64,000 bases of DNA. Origin: Ustilago trichophora. Lineage: Eukaryota > Basidiomycota > Ustilaginomycetes > Ustilaginales > Ustilaginaceae. A program made the position numbers and the translations under genes. The notes below the pieces were generated by a model. The model was not told where the DNA came from. It did not search any database and saw nothing but the letters and a program-made list of their open reading frames with translations. Shown one piece after another: positions 31,201 to 39,512 of the stretch. The DNA is taken from contig OOIN01000004.1 of the NCBI GenBank assembly GCA_900323505.1, forward strand, positions 682,001 to 746,000. The letters are read 5' to 3'. Each line of letters begins with the position of its first letter. Within the stretch, counting starts at the first letter, position 1.

Positions 31201-32086
31201 ATTCGCGCCTCAACTTGCTGACTTCCTCTGCCGACAAGGTTTGAGCGAGAAGCTGTTTGCGCGCCGTGTAGAGAAGTTGGATGTGATCCTTGACTGTGTT
31301 GAGAAGCTCATAGTCGCGTTGACCGAGGTAGTTGTACATGAGTGCGGACCATTCGCGCAATGCACATGAAATTTCGTCGACCAGAGGTTCATGTACGCCA
31401 GAGAGAGTTTCGTCACCGCATTTGAGGCTCGGAAGTGGTGGTGGTGGACGTGGTACGATTTGACCGTTAGTTCCAATCTCGTGGCTTCTGGATTCGATGG
31501 AAGGGAGTTGGGCCGCGGACTGCTGATTTGGGCTGGACGGTTGAGAGCTGGACTCGTCGACTTCGGGAAGAGTCTCCATATGTGTTCGTTGGCGCGGTAG
31601 CGGGGCAGTTGCACCAACGATGCCAAGCTGCTTTGCATGTTCGTAGACGGAAGCTAGACGCATTTCTGCATCGTCGAGCTGTTCACGGATGTGTACGTGC
31701 GTCGTAGGGAAGACACCAACATAGACTTGGGGCTCTTCGTTGAGAGGCGTGGTGTTGGAATCCTGACCAAGAGCGTGGAAGGTGCTATAGTCGCTGAGAC
31801 TGCTGGCGCTGGTTGCGGTGGCCGGTAGACGATTGGTGGAGACAACATAGCCACGACACCAGCTGACATCGGAGTGGCCGAGCTGTTCAAATACGTAGAC
31901 TTCATCACCGAGCTCGAGTGAGATGAGGTTCTCCTCAAGGTTCTGAACTACGTCTGCTGGAAGGGATTCGAGGGGTATGGTTGAGGATTCGAGTACGTCG
32001 GTTTCCGGCGAGAATGGATGGGTAGCTAGGCCGTATAGGATTTTGGGGAGAGGCTCCCATCTGCGATACGAGGATGTGCTGGCCAT
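25214..32086 (-). CDS. DOCK-family Rho/Rac guanine nucleotide exchange factor (Dck1/DOCK180-like)
   Basis: This 2290-residue single-exon protein has the DOCK-A/B order. An N-terminal SH3-like domain spans about residues 10-105 (SLELGDEVYVFEQLGHSDVS, then WCRGYVVSTN). The DHR-1 (C2-like) lipid-binding domain is at about 635-835 (MLAVNVKVFHGDTA, YIKLWSGEFYPSG, AYGYLPLFESN). A long helical armadillo-like middle follows, then DHR-2, the exchange domain, at about 1640-2035. DHR-2 blocks include ALTLKLHADLHSW, FRVAYYGQGWPPSLQNKMF, YRGQDWEKFAAFCDRL, VSTGKINTNRLSMALNGAVD and MKPFHETLERFF. The last 250 residues are Ser/Gly-rich and disordered. Yeast Dck1 works with Lmo1 (ELMO) on Rho5, and animal DOCK180 activates Rac; here the likely client is Rac1 or Rho5 in polarised growth or mitophagy (inference). 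The ATG at 32086 was chosen; two more in-frame codons upstream begin with TTG. Confidence 0.93.
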   Translation of the reverse strand: MASTSSYRRWEPLPKILYGLATHPFSPETDVLESSTIPLESLPADVVQNLEENLISLELGDEVYVFEQLGHSDVSWCRGYVVSTNRLPATATSASSLSDYSTFHALGQDSNTTPLNEEPQVYVGVFPTTHVHIREQLDDAEMRLASVYEHAKQLGIVGATAPLPRQRTHMETLPEVDESSSQPSSPNQQSAAQLPSIESRSHEIGTNGQIVPRPPPPLPSLKCGDETLSGVHEPLVDEISCALREWSALMYNYLGQRDYELLNTVKDHIQLLYTARKQLLAQTLSAEEVSKLRRECVARLVKANVAQGLDVIVRHPGRGGLVDFDINSKHADPDSWVSGIRLFALQAALAYVDQQDDTSPTAAPGGMDLSASNAFGITSPNTTSAGVLAGISNDYTRAPGTGGRQASVSTLHRGRLNSIVSTNAQGGDDLAASSATAKYFHVFIDLRAFVATPCTAGEVVELYFSLYNRAESRFLTEEFCIILNHRGVPAKEASGQVSKMRALFTELSATDMHDLNVVCRIVRNGGMRIGEIKATPLGAAGQDQLHDRTDTFADPSLANTPSFRSKRMTGDRSFRRPFGCAVLELGQHHHFQTDVATSSTMREHVMPIFIPVNEAAFSTLHQDIIASRTREFEKSPRADMLAVNVKVFHGDTASIIRENPSLLQDTPPTARLGFPDVVFPGDLRNEAYIKLWSGEFYPSGNKMAGGSLRNIQVSAEVRTRDGRVVQDVISRGAGEAPVTQFDSLVFYHQNAPTWGELIKLQLPHDIMEDCHIFFSFRHRSSKEERGAAATSNGTHGGSASQQSSTVAISRPFAYGYLPLFESNRAFIPDGSHTLFLWRTSRPPAQIGPDLYFNLPPVTPAGRNLNDVIPASLASSVQPLRDILTLRTFLVSTKYSQNDVLLKLLNWERLVAEDFEELRSVLNKFTFVGEVEIVKFLRDIFDSLFGIATSGRNSRGELDELVFNSLVTVLGIVQDRRFNNFRATLDVYIERHFKFTTAHNKLIASMSKLMADPSRPDTSKDLRAAIKVWPYLFKFVIQSRENQRGDRDVGGGAVLDHLEAGFKRELEGLLRSINQLMSATKPSSIIGTQTLALQHFAGILPDLARVFTTDELVRTATAFADSVFITKGKMIIWKLLHILQLTQGPLFEEQASRSQMIPSIVRWIGPHLGSYDEAAHTPPKAHENARDAARVSWLEAARLAVTILAVILDRLQVSLAAGSEEASTAARGARAQIRQEQDDVDYLLSMMPKLLETYRELSSRATIRALERHRAPSTTPSPVPVIFPSSYPFPLVAKRPQGNASVVNGPSSRRNRRRDRTEFLNCGLVEVSAVLMVLIVLSPRKHLSSFLDEERDLGGDERTAKILFDFFEVATSILSYEAFPSTWLNLNIFSHQMVLKMADPLASMMVRHFIPSAERSETFDTALWRSCLTMLLTLLSSDQLVIEQFKPQRRRAVWRLAGDIRGEGAQIFAKLWTSIGWPEKSAEESIDDHTSQSDERMNTGGFQVQFVPSLVEPVLELCLSHHDELRTCAVRVLATMITSEWHLNGDFTVIEAEIIDKLDILFMTHTKGDEISRAFFIGQLRALFDNPNVDAGLREQVNACLISVNRFLDLLLSVRSLPLEEGYEDDRIAGTLKLLGFLRQANRVTAFSTHVLRLVNLHLENHNYVEAALTLKLHADLHSWDMDSFVEPIPDLDLPRQSHFARKETLYMLILDYLGKGQAWEISVDICRELAQQYEYCSVNYVRLAEVLHHQAKLYQKIATEERSFPAYFRVAYYGQGWPPSLQNKMFVYRGQDWEKFAAFCDRLHAKHPKATLIKSAAVPDEEVRLSEGQFLQVTAVQPEPDRSKDIFTNPEVPPTVRAYYENSGTDLFSFVRPLNKPDAASAEQWVEKTYLRCEDAFPTVLRRSEVAEVYVVEISPLEKALEDVKAKTGELETLEKKYISIRKVSTGKINTNRLSMALNGAVDAPADGGVPMYKRTFFASDYLAAHEDQQEAIEGLRQAIDIQSTVLFRCIRLHAQLCPPEMKPFHETLERFFVQNFSEEIHRLDLDVRKLGDAGSTSLERTSAAGAGGGGGGSSEEDPRRSPERTMSRGFTMGMGAMDRAAVGSGFSAAVEGRQDLQHSAQSGYGRRGGVAQSPLQRHIAFLTRQADPLALTKEQATAIPAATSNSALTLTRSESNSSVATASGNNYTSAQASKNLPPITEDMLGGIADMPAAPAIYREAGALYSKQTLSRHDSSFSIPDTASTKGASGGGGNSSSNSNSYGGPSLAKHAMGPGYRLSKLMGRRKGSHS

Positions 32087-32450
32087 TTTCAAGTTGAAGG
32101 GGCGTGCCGAAGATGCTGATGAAGAATAATGATGGTCGATGCGTCGCTAATGCGTGAGCGAATGCCTACAGAGCGCTTCGAAGGGAGTTGCGACTCAACT
32201 CGAGGGAGCGCAAGGGCAAGACAGCGGAAAGGGCCGCTCGAGGACCAACTGTTTCGGAGGACAGCCCGAAGTCGTTGGATGGTGGCTTTGATGGTGAAGA
32301 GAAGCCAAAAAGGGAAACGTGGGAAAGCGTGAGTGTTGGTTGAATTGCAGAGTGACAGGGTGAATATACCGAGCGAGCGAGCATCAATCAAGAGAGTCCA
32401 AGCGCGCTTGCTTCTTTGTTCGCCTTGGCCGGCCTTGGCCCAGTCAGACC

Positions 32451-32466
32451 TTTTTTTTTTTTTTTT
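32451..32466. repeat. T homopolymer (16 bases)
   Basis: Sixteen consecutive T residues in the DOCK upstream region. Confidence 0.95.
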
Positions 32467-32565
32467 GTGGGCGGATTCTCCGCTTTCGGAAGTCGGTGTG
32501 TGTCAGTCAGTCATCGAGGTGCCATGCGTGAAGGCAGCAGACACGCACGCGCATTCTCTGTCTTG

Positions 32566-32590
32566 CTCTCTCTTTCTCTCTCTCTCTCTT
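32566..32590. repeat. CT-rich microsatellite
   Basis: A TC-repeat tract with one T expansion, in intergenic DNA. Confidence 0.85.
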
Positions 32591-33009
32591 GGCTGGACGC
32601 TACTGACATGCAGCACCTCGAGATCGCAGATGCAGCAGCAAGTTGTTGGCTAGAATCACCCTTTTTCATACCTCATGAATGGAGTGATCTGAAAAGTGAG
32701 ATGTGAGAAGACCCGCCTTGATCTGAGACCGACGACTCCGGAAGCGTCCCTCTTCTGAGAATTGCAATGGCTCTCGTCCCACTGACGGACTACTGGGTTG
32801 TCAAGCGGATTGATGCAGATTCCCACCGTTGAACGCCTGTCGACCCGGTTGCCTTTGTTGGATCTCTGACACAAAAGGGTTGGTCTTCTTGTTTCTACCC
32901 TCTCCTCACCTCATGCCCTTGCTTTCTCTTCTTTGACTTGTTTCCTCTTTCACTGAGCATATCGACCATACCAGGCGCGCTAAAGATCCTCTTATCGCGA
33001 TCCGTCACA

Positions 33010-33204
33010 ATGAAGATTCCAACCAACTTCATCGCCTTTGCAGCCTTGCTTCTATGCAAAGCTTCGGCTGCGGTGGCTGAATCCAGCTGCGACAAAAAAT
33101 GTGCTTCGCACCAAATTTGCTGCTATAGGCAATTCCACACAAACCCTCGCATTTCCTACTGTCACCAAGGCGACGTCTGCCCCACCGTTCCGGACTCTCA
33201 GTGA
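33010..33204 (+). CDS. Small secreted cysteine-rich protein, effector-like candidate
   Basis: The 64-residue frame begins at an ATG in good context (ACAATG). The first 22 or so residues form a classic signal peptide: basic MKIP, hydrophobic core FIAFAALLLC, then small residues ASAAVAES giving a plausible cleavage after Ala-Val-Ala. The mature part of about 42 residues holds six Cys spaced C-x3-C-x5-C-C-x12-C-x5-C, which could form three disulfides. A vicinal CC is common in knottin-like and other small disulfide-rich folds, but I recognise no family. Smut fungi secrete many such orphan proteins, some acting on the host plant; that role is inference. A short gene could also be one exon of a longer one. 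The frame is short, but signal peptide plus paired Cys makes chance unlikely. Confidence 0.6.
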   Translation: MKIPTNFIAFAALLLCKASAAVAESSCDKKCASHQICCYRQFHTNPRISYCHQGDVCPTVPDSQ

Positions 33205-33655
33205 TGTGGCTTTCCTAATGGATCAACTTCGAGCAGCTCTTAGATGCCGCCCAAGTTACAGAACACCATCTGATTTCATTGTCGACGTACCTCACATACA
33301 TGTGGCAAATCCCTGTCCCTTAGATACTCCATGTTCATCAAGAGCCAAATCCCTCCCCTCTTGCGGTCCACAAAGATAAGTTCTCCTCCATCAGCATTGC
33401 ATTCCGTACTGATTGGGCCGATTGAAGGCTTCATTGCCAAGCGACGCAATCCATTACTCCGTCTGCCCGCGCCATTCCCATATCTCATTCCCATATATCA
33501 AGCATACGAACGAGACAAATTCGTGACCGTCAAACCAAACTATCGTCTTTCCGTCTTCAATGATCAGATCTGAATTCGATGTGTAAAAAGTGGTGTGATA
33601 TTCTGATCGTCCTTGACCCAATACAGCGAGCTACTGAGGTATCGTACAATGCTAT
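33205..33655. other. Convergent 3' region
   Basis: This lies between the stop of the small secreted protein and the stop of the mitochondrial PheRS gene. It holds short open frames without recognisable features. Confidence 0.4.
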
Positions 33656-35245
33656 CTAGCGAATCTCGATCGAGAGCTGATCCACCAACCGTCCCAGAAC
33701 ATCCGAGTGAAGCTCGTTGACCTCTTCGTTCTCCAACGAGCGATCCATCGATCTATAGTTGATCCTGTAGCACAAGCTCTGCTTCTTGGTTTTGGGATGA
33801 ACAAAGTCATCGATCTTGACAACATCTTCCACCAGATCTCCTACGCGATCGCGAACGATTTCGAACAGATCGTTCTCGTGGAACTTTTTGTCTTGCGGCA
33901 ACCAGAACGAGACGTCCTTGTAGCACGGTGGATACTTGGAGTAGGGCTTGAAGGTGAGTAGTTTTGGTTTGTGAGTGGGGCCAGTGCCGGACTTGGCTTG
34001 ACCACCAGCTGCTGAGGGTTTGTTGCTGTCGGTGCTGGCAAATTGGCCGAGGAAACGTGGGTCTTGGGTCCAGAAGAGTCGGATGTCGGGGATCGAGTAG
34101 AGGACCATGGCGATGCGCTCGAGGCCCAAACCAAACGCCCATCCCAAGCGATCGGGTACACCAGCCTTATCCAGCGTCTTTTGCTGCACCACACCACAGC
34201 CGAGGATCTCGAGCCACTTTCCTCTGAACCACACTTCCACCTCGTACGAAGGAGACGTGAAAGGGAAAAATGCCGGAATCCAACGAACTCGCAGCGGATC
34301 CGTCGCCGAGCCACCCTTCTGCGCAGTTTCAAAAGCATGACGTTCTCCGAACAATTCAAACACAAGGGTGTTGAGTGTTGCCTTCAAATGACGCACCGCC
34401 AGCGCGGCCTGCTGAGGATCATGGTGTGCTTGATACCCACCCGCCTCTGAGAGACCAACAGCGTCTTCAATCTCAAAGTTGGCTTTGGCGAGCTTGGCCT
34501 CCATTACCGCGCATTCCTGCTCAACTTTACCGCCAGCCGCGTAATCGGAGTGTGGGAAGATAGCCGCACCTTCAACCTGATGGAAGATGGGGTAGTGCGA
34601 TGCGTCGATCTCATCGCGACGGTAGACGTCAGCAGTAAGCAGCCAGCGCTCGTTCTTGTTGCGGAAAGTTTCAACTTCATGTGCTGATGTGTGAGTGCGC
34701 AGGCATGTAGAACGGTTGACGTAGTAGGTGTCTGTGGGACTTCGACCAGGGTGATCAGCGGCGATGCCGAGATCTTCAAAGTTGAGCTCGGTGGTTACGA
34801 CAGGAGAGGTGGCTTGGATGGCGGTGTAATTGGGACCGATGGAGGCTTCGATCTGATCGCGAAGAAGGGCAAGTGGGTGGTTCTTGGTGTAAGGAAGCGT
34901 GGGTGTGGGTGAGAGCCGTGACAGGATGGAAGCGGGGATGTTGGTATAATCGTCTGTGGGGTACTCCTTGCCGAGAATGCTGATCGTTGTCGGCGACAGT
35001 GTGACGTGTCTAGAACTAAGCTGGATGAATCTCGATGTAGAGAAGCACCTCAATCCTGGCGTTGCGAGGGCTTTAGTTGATGAACGAGCGAGAGAGGCAT
35101 ATGCCCGGGGCTGCCCAATGTTGCTGGAGCGTTTGTGCATCTGCGAGGTAAGATTCTGCACCCTTGCATGAATCTGAGCAGGCCGAGCTGTCTGTCGAGC
35201 GCCGAGGCAAGCCCTACAGGCTGCCTGCGAAGGGATCTTGATCAT
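33656..35245 (-). CDS. MSF1: Mitochondrial phenylalanyl-tRNA synthetase
   Basis: The 529-residue protein is a monomeric mitochondrial PheRS (FARS2/Msf1 type), which charges mitochondrial tRNA-Phe. The first 60-80 residues are Arg/Ser/Ala-rich without acids, a mitochondrial targeting sequence. The class II core shows motif 2 (ERWLLTADVYRRDEIDASHY, then PIFHQVEG), a FPFTSPSYEVEVWF strand pair, the GCGVV segment of the active site, and motif 3 GLGLERIAMVLYSIPDIRLF. The FDX-ACB anticodon-binding domain covers about residues 430-529 (SKYPPCYKDVSFWLP, FHENDLFEIVRD, RINYRSMDRSLENEEV). An insertion of about 25 residues rich in Ser, Gly and Lys lies between core and FDX-ACB. It is a single exon and diverges from the acidic-protein gene across about 260 bases. 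Confidence 0.96.
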   Translation of the reverse strand: MIKIPSQAACRACLGARQTARPAQIHARVQNLTSQMHKRSSNIGQPRAYASLARSSTKALATPGLRCFSTSRFIQLSSRHVTLSPTTISILGKEYPTDDYTNIPASILSRLSPTPTLPYTKNHPLALLRDQIEASIGPNYTAIQATSPVVTTELNFEDLGIAADHPGRSPTDTYYVNRSTCLRTHTSAHEVETFRNKNERWLLTADVYRRDEIDASHYPIFHQVEGAAIFPHSDYAAGGKVEQECAVMEAKLAKANFEIEDAVGLSEAGGYQAHHDPQQAALAVRHLKATLNTLVFELFGERHAFETAQKGGSATDPLRVRWIPAFFPFTSPSYEVEVWFRGKWLEILGCGVVQQKTLDKAGVPDRLGWAFGLGLERIAMVLYSIPDIRLFWTQDPRFLGQFASTDSNKPSAAGGQAKSGTGPTHKPKLLTFKPYSKYPPCYKDVSFWLPQDKKFHENDLFEIVRDRVGDLVEDVVKIDDFVHPKTKKQSLCYRINYRSMDRSLENEEVNELHSDVLGRLVDQLSIEIR

Positions 35246-35502
35246 TGTTTAAGGAATGCCACGTTGCAAAGCGAGCCTATTGGTGATGATTGGGCGGGGT
35301 GAGGGAAGCCTTGATATCACTTGATCTTCGCATCCTGCCAATTTTATCGTTCCGGAATCGGAACCCGGGAAAAGGATTGGGAAAAGAAAGAAAGCTCGCA
35401 CGCACGCACGCACCAATTTCAACATCCGCTGCTGCTTCTCTTGAATCAACCGCTCAGCCTTACCACCATCATCATCTCTCTTGTTCAAGCTCAAAGTTTA
35501 AA

Positions 35503-36693
35503 ATGGACATCTACGATCCGGGCCTTATGGCCGGTTCCAACCGCGCAGACGGCACCAGCACCCCCACCAACTCCAACTCGGACCAACCCAAAACCGAGCT
35601 CGACCAAAACGTCGAAAAGTTGGTCGGCAACATCTCCAATTGGTGGTCCGGCTTTGCGAAAAAATCACAGGACTCCATTAACCAAGCTCGTAAAGAGATG
35701 GAGACCCGAGGTGGCATTGTCAATTATGCCAAGAGCGAATATGCCAAACTGGAATCTTCGATAGGGGAAGCGCAGAAGAAAGCGAGGGATCAGAGTCAGA
35801 CTACGTCCAATGAGCCGCCGGCGGATCCTTCGCTGGATGACACTGCGGTCTTCTCAAGTGGTGCATCCGCGAAATCTGAGAACAGCAAGGGCAAGCAGAG
35901 AGCGATTGACGAGCCCCTCACAGCAGCAACAGAAGCCGCAGCCGTCTCTCATCAAGGACCTACTCTAGGCGCATCAGTCTCTTCACTATTCTCCAAACTC
36001 ACCTCCGACCCCCGTCTGGTACAACTCCAACATTCTCTCACATCCACCTTACAATCCGTCTCCTCACCACAGGAACAGTCCCAAGAAGCTGGCGACAAAT
36101 CCACAGCACCAACACCAATCAACATCCAAGAATCGCTTTCAAAACTCTCGCTGACCATCCAATCGCATCTTCCGCATTTGGATCTCAAGGAATCGCAGCA
36201 GTTGGCAACACGCTATTTGCACGCTACCGAGAGTTTTGCGCGTGAGATGCAGTCGGATATGAAGGAGTTTGTTGGAGAGTTGGTGCGGATTGTCCCGCCT
36301 GAAGGGGAAGAAGAGACGAAGGAGGACGGAGAGGAAAAGGCAAGTGCTGTCCGAGCTCAAAGGGAGGAGGGTGGCAAGAATATTTCTGTAGCGGCAAAAG
36401 CAACACCAACCACAGAGGACAAGGCCCCCACTGTAGATGTCAAGACTGATCACAAGGAGTCTTTGACTGCTGCAGTGCCAGTGCTAATATCAGCACCAAC
36501 AGAGGAAGAGGAGGACTTTGCCTGGGATGAGGACGATGAAGAAGCAGCTGCGGCTACTGGAGAGGCTGCACCATGCCTTGTATCGGAGAAGGGAAAAGCG
36601 CCTGATACCACCGCTGTCTCTGCTGAAGCCGAGACAACGCCTGCTCAGGATAAAGCAGCGGAGGAGTCAGAAGACGACTCCGATTGGGAGTAG
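35503..36693 (+). CDS. Acidic protein of unknown function, BSD/Dos2-like ends
   Basis: This is a 396-residue single exon; ATG 35503 is preceded by a C/T-rich leader. The N-terminal block at about residues 30-95 (VGNISNWWSGFAKKSQDSIN then YAKSEYAKLESSIGEAQKKA) is amphipathic and helical. A central helical region is at about 205-265 (DLKESQQLATRYLHATESFA). The C-terminus is acidic and ends EEDFAWDEDDEE ... DDSDWE. The WW-containing start and DWE ending recall BSD-domain proteins such as Dos2 or BSDC1. However, I cannot find the Phe-Trp pair of a BSD domain, so I do not assign the family. There is no signal peptide or membrane segment. It is probably a soluble protein. Confidence 0.65.
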   Translation: MDIYDPGLMAGSNRADGTSTPTNSNSDQPKTELDQNVEKLVGNISNWWSGFAKKSQDSINQARKEMETRGGIVNYAKSEYAKLESSIGEAQKKARDQSQTTSNEPPADPSLDDTAVFSSGASAKSENSKGKQRAIDEPLTAATEAAAVSHQGPTLGASVSSLFSKLTSDPRLVQLQHSLTSTLQSVSSPQEQSQEAGDKSTAPTPINIQESLSKLSLTIQSHLPHLDLKESQQLATRYLHATESFAREMQSDMKEFVGELVRIVPPEGEEETKEDGEEKASAVRAQREEGGKNISVAAKATPTTEDKAPTVDVKTDHKESLTAAVPVLISAPTEEEEDFAWDEDDEEAAAATGEAAPCLVSEKGKAPDTTAVSAEAETTPAQDKAAEESEDDSDWE

Positions 36694-36998
36694 TGCATCA
36701 AAAAGGTAGTATAACATCACCTGCGACGGGCCAGTGGGTCTCGAGTCAGCAAGGGATGGATCGTATACGATGCTGACCGATCAGGAGCCGTCTCACAATT
36801 GCATCATCTGTATTGCACTTCCAACTCTTCCACCCATAGCTGCACCATGTGCTTCAATCATACGATGACGCAAATCAACATAGCCCATCCGTTCTGATCA
36901 GTCGACTATGTCACAGCTTTTGCATCACATTCGGTCGATAAGCTTTGTGACAAACCGTGGATTGCTTCGAGTAGAGACGGATCTAATTTTCACCATGA
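36694..36998. other. Convergent 3' region
   Basis: About 305 bases lie between two facing stop codons. It presumably holds 3' UTRs; nothing else is seen. Confidence 0.4.
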
Positions 36999-39200
36999 TC
37001 AAGCCTCAGCGCCGTCGCGAACATCAATCGGTGGTGGTGAGACGGAAGTTTCGTTAGAGTTGGTGTCAACGCCTTTCGAGGTCCAAAACTCGTTCTTGGT
37101 GCGCGATGAGATGCGCGAAAGACCCCTGGCACCGGCTGCCAACTTTGGCGATGATTTGGGACTGCTTGTACCCGAAAGTGTGGGGAGCACGATCTTGTCG
37201 TCGTTGCGAGCGATTTCATCATCTGTGTCTTCCTCAGAGACAAAAGTGGATGGCGCAGAGTGTGAAAGGTCCTCCAAGTCGGCCTGAGTGATCTCCGTCT
37301 GAGACTTTCGAGCGCGTTTGTTGGAAAATTCTCCGTTCGCTGTCCTTTGTTTGGAGGCCGGCTTTGCCTTGGCAGAACGAGTTGCACTATATCTCGAGTC
37401 CTCGTCTTCTTCATCTTGCGTGTCAGCCAAGGCATGTTGGCGGCTAGGACCGGGTTCATCGCCGTCTGAACCTGCGGAAGACAAAGCGGCTCTTGTCTTG
37501 CGCTTTGTGCCTGGTTCGCTGTCTAGAGCTGATGCATCGCGGGTAGCCTTAGCAGCCGAAGCAGCACCCCGAATCGACAAAGTGGGCATCTGCCCTCGCT
37601 TTGCGGTATTTTGGGTCTCGCTGATAGAGACGACGCCGCTGTTTCCACTGGCTTTGCCCTTGCTGTTTCCCGAAGCTCGGGCATCAGATGAAGCAGTACC
37701 GGACCCCACAACGCGTAGTTCTGGCTGCTGTGTTCGGGAGGAGGAAGGGCGTGCAGGAGGAGGGCTGCTTGGTGGGGCTGGTCTGCCCAGCTTAAATTGA
37801 AGCGAGCCCGAATAGTAAAGCTCTTCCATCTCTTTCCTCTGGCGAACTACAGGGTTCGAAATACCAAGAATGGTGCCGAGCAGGCTATTGGGATCCTTGT
37901 CGTCCTTGCCACCTTCAGCAGTGGAGTCTCGCACGAGCGCCCGCCTTGCCTCTGCGTCGGAATCTGAGTCCGAGTCGACCGAGAAGCGGCGGTGCTTTCC
38001 ACGACCAGCATCATTGCGAGCGGCACCATTTGATAAGCCATGCAGACCAACGCTTCCTTCGTTGGCCTGCTGACAGATGGCAGCCGTGAGGATATCGAAT
38101 GCACCGGCCAATGTGGACCTGACGTTGATGATACCGAAAGAGCCTTTGGAGATGTCGTTGGAGGGATCATGTGGATCCTCAATGCAAAGCATGAACGGTC
38201 GCCTCTCGTCCTTCCAGCCACGACGTGCTTTGCTAAAGTATCCGCCACGTCCCCTGATGGAAATTCCACAGTTGTCGTACCCAAAGTTCTTGCCATAGAG
38301 CTCAAGAAACTCGAGCAGAAGAACACCCAAACTCCTTGCAGGTTCGATCTCGCCTCGCTGCACTTTGGGGTGAAGTTGGAGAAAGCTGATGACCATGATA
38401 ATGACGCTGTAACTTCCTAGACCGCCCGAGAAGACTTCGCTCATGCCTCTCTGCATGAGAAGATGCTTGACCACCAAGATGAGGGGACGAATGTGAGGCC
38501 ACTTGCGCAGCCAGCTGTTAACGTAGCTTGCCGTCGTGAGACCGTTGGTATGATTGAGCGAGATATCAACTTTGAGCCGCGCATAGGTGGTGACGAACTT
38601 GATAATGGGCACTTTGGCCTTGGCAATGACCTGAACATCTGTGGCGAGGTTGTGTCGTCGCAAACAAGCGGCCATTGTGCGGAGAGCTGACTGGGTTCTG
38701 AGGTTGGCCATGGAGCGACTGACAACGACTAGATCGAGGTCACCCTGGGGGAGATAGAGCTTTGTCTCTTGACTTCCAAAGGGATGTACTTCTGCATCAC
38801 GGAACTGCGATTTGATGGCGCGACTGATGAGCTCGATGACCATGCAGCGCGTTTCATGCTCTACAGCGGTTGGCGCCAACCAGTCGTCGAAAGCCATGAG
38901 CTCGCGATGCAATGCTTCGGCGCCATTCTGGCATTTGCTCCATTCCACATCGGCGGACCATGGAGTGCGTCGTGAACGTGCCATTTCTCGTTCCTTTTTG
39001 GAGCGACCGTCATCTTCGCGCTCGTCTGCTTTGCGTTTCTTTCCCTTTCGAGACGAACTATCATTGTCGCGCGACCTGGAGCCATGGCCTGCCTTGGCCT
39101 GTGATGACGACTGAGGTGCACTTTCGATGTGATCACCACCAAAATCGAAGGCGATAAAGTCTTGGGCACCAAACGCCTTATCTTGGGTTGAGACGGGCAT
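36999..39200 (-). CDS. Non-canonical poly(A) polymerase, Trf4/Cid14 (PAPD5) type
   Basis: The 733-residue protein has a Lys/Arg/Asp-rich nuclear-type N-terminus of about 85 residues. The nucleotidyltransferase domain shows VHPFGSQETKLYLPQGDLDL (about residues 135-155), with the GS motif and the DxD metal ligands. The third acid lies in ARLKVDISLNHTNG. The central PAP-associated domain follows (RPLILVVKHLLMQRGMSEVF, GGLGSYSVIIMVISFLQLHP, LLLEFLELYGKNFGYDNCGI, then LCIEDPHDPSNDISKG). The last 340 residues are Ser/Ala/Arg-rich and disordered. In the TRAMP complex this enzyme adds short oligo(A) tails to aberrant or structured RNAs for the nuclear exosome. The start is ATG 39200; the frame runs eight codons further upstream from a TTG. 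Confidence 0.94.
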   Translation of the reverse strand: MPVSTQDKAFGAQDFIAFDFGGDHIESAPQSSSQAKAGHGSRSRDNDSSSRKGKKRKADEREDDGRSKKEREMARSRRTPWSADVEWSKCQNGAEALHRELMAFDDWLAPTAVEHETRCMVIELISRAIKSQFRDAEVHPFGSQETKLYLPQGDLDLVVVSRSMANLRTQSALRTMAACLRRHNLATDVQVIAKAKVPIIKFVTTYARLKVDISLNHTNGLTTASYVNSWLRKWPHIRPLILVVKHLLMQRGMSEVFSGGLGSYSVIIMVISFLQLHPKVQRGEIEPARSLGVLLLEFLELYGKNFGYDNCGISIRGRGGYFSKARRGWKDERRPFMLCIEDPHDPSNDISKGSFGIINVRSTLAGAFDILTAAICQQANEGSVGLHGLSNGAARNDAGRGKHRRFSVDSDSDSDAEARRALVRDSTAEGGKDDKDPNSLLGTILGISNPVVRQRKEMEELYYSGSLQFKLGRPAPPSSPPPARPSSSRTQQPELRVVGSGTASSDARASGNSKGKASGNSGVVSISETQNTAKRGQMPTLSIRGAASAAKATRDASALDSEPGTKRKTRAALSSAGSDGDEPGPSRQHALADTQDEEDEDSRYSATRSAKAKPASKQRTANGEFSNKRARKSQTEITQADLEDLSHSAPSTFVSEEDTDDEIARNDDKIVLPTLSGTSSPKSSPKLAAGARGLSRISSRTKNEFWTSKGVDTNSNETSVSPPPIDVRDGAEA

Positions 39201-39512
39201 TGTGAGGAGGGGAAAAGGTGACAATCGGCCTGAAGGACGAGATGCTAAGGGGCTACCTATATGCCGTTTGTGTGGCTGATATGATGAGCAAAGTGGGCGG
39301 CTAGCAAGCTATGCTGATGCTTCGGCCTTGATCCGCTAGCCTGAGTCACGCCCGACTTTGGCGAGATCCTTGCACGATAATGAACCGTGGGAAAGGTGAT
39401 GACGACCAGCTCTTTGGCGTGGCTGGTGAGGTGACGTGCTGACGTGGTGATAAGTGATAGTAAAAGAAGAATGAATGCTCTTCGCTGCTTCCGATGATAG
39501 GGTCATTGTTGG

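Larger units (their letters stand above)
32087..33009. promoter_or_regulatory. Divergent region between the DOCK gene and the small secreted protein gene
   Basis: It holds the DOCK promoter and leader, a 16-base T-run (32451-32466), a CT-rich tract (32566-32590), and the presumed promoter of the small secreted protein near its right end. There is no other gene. Confidence 0.45.
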
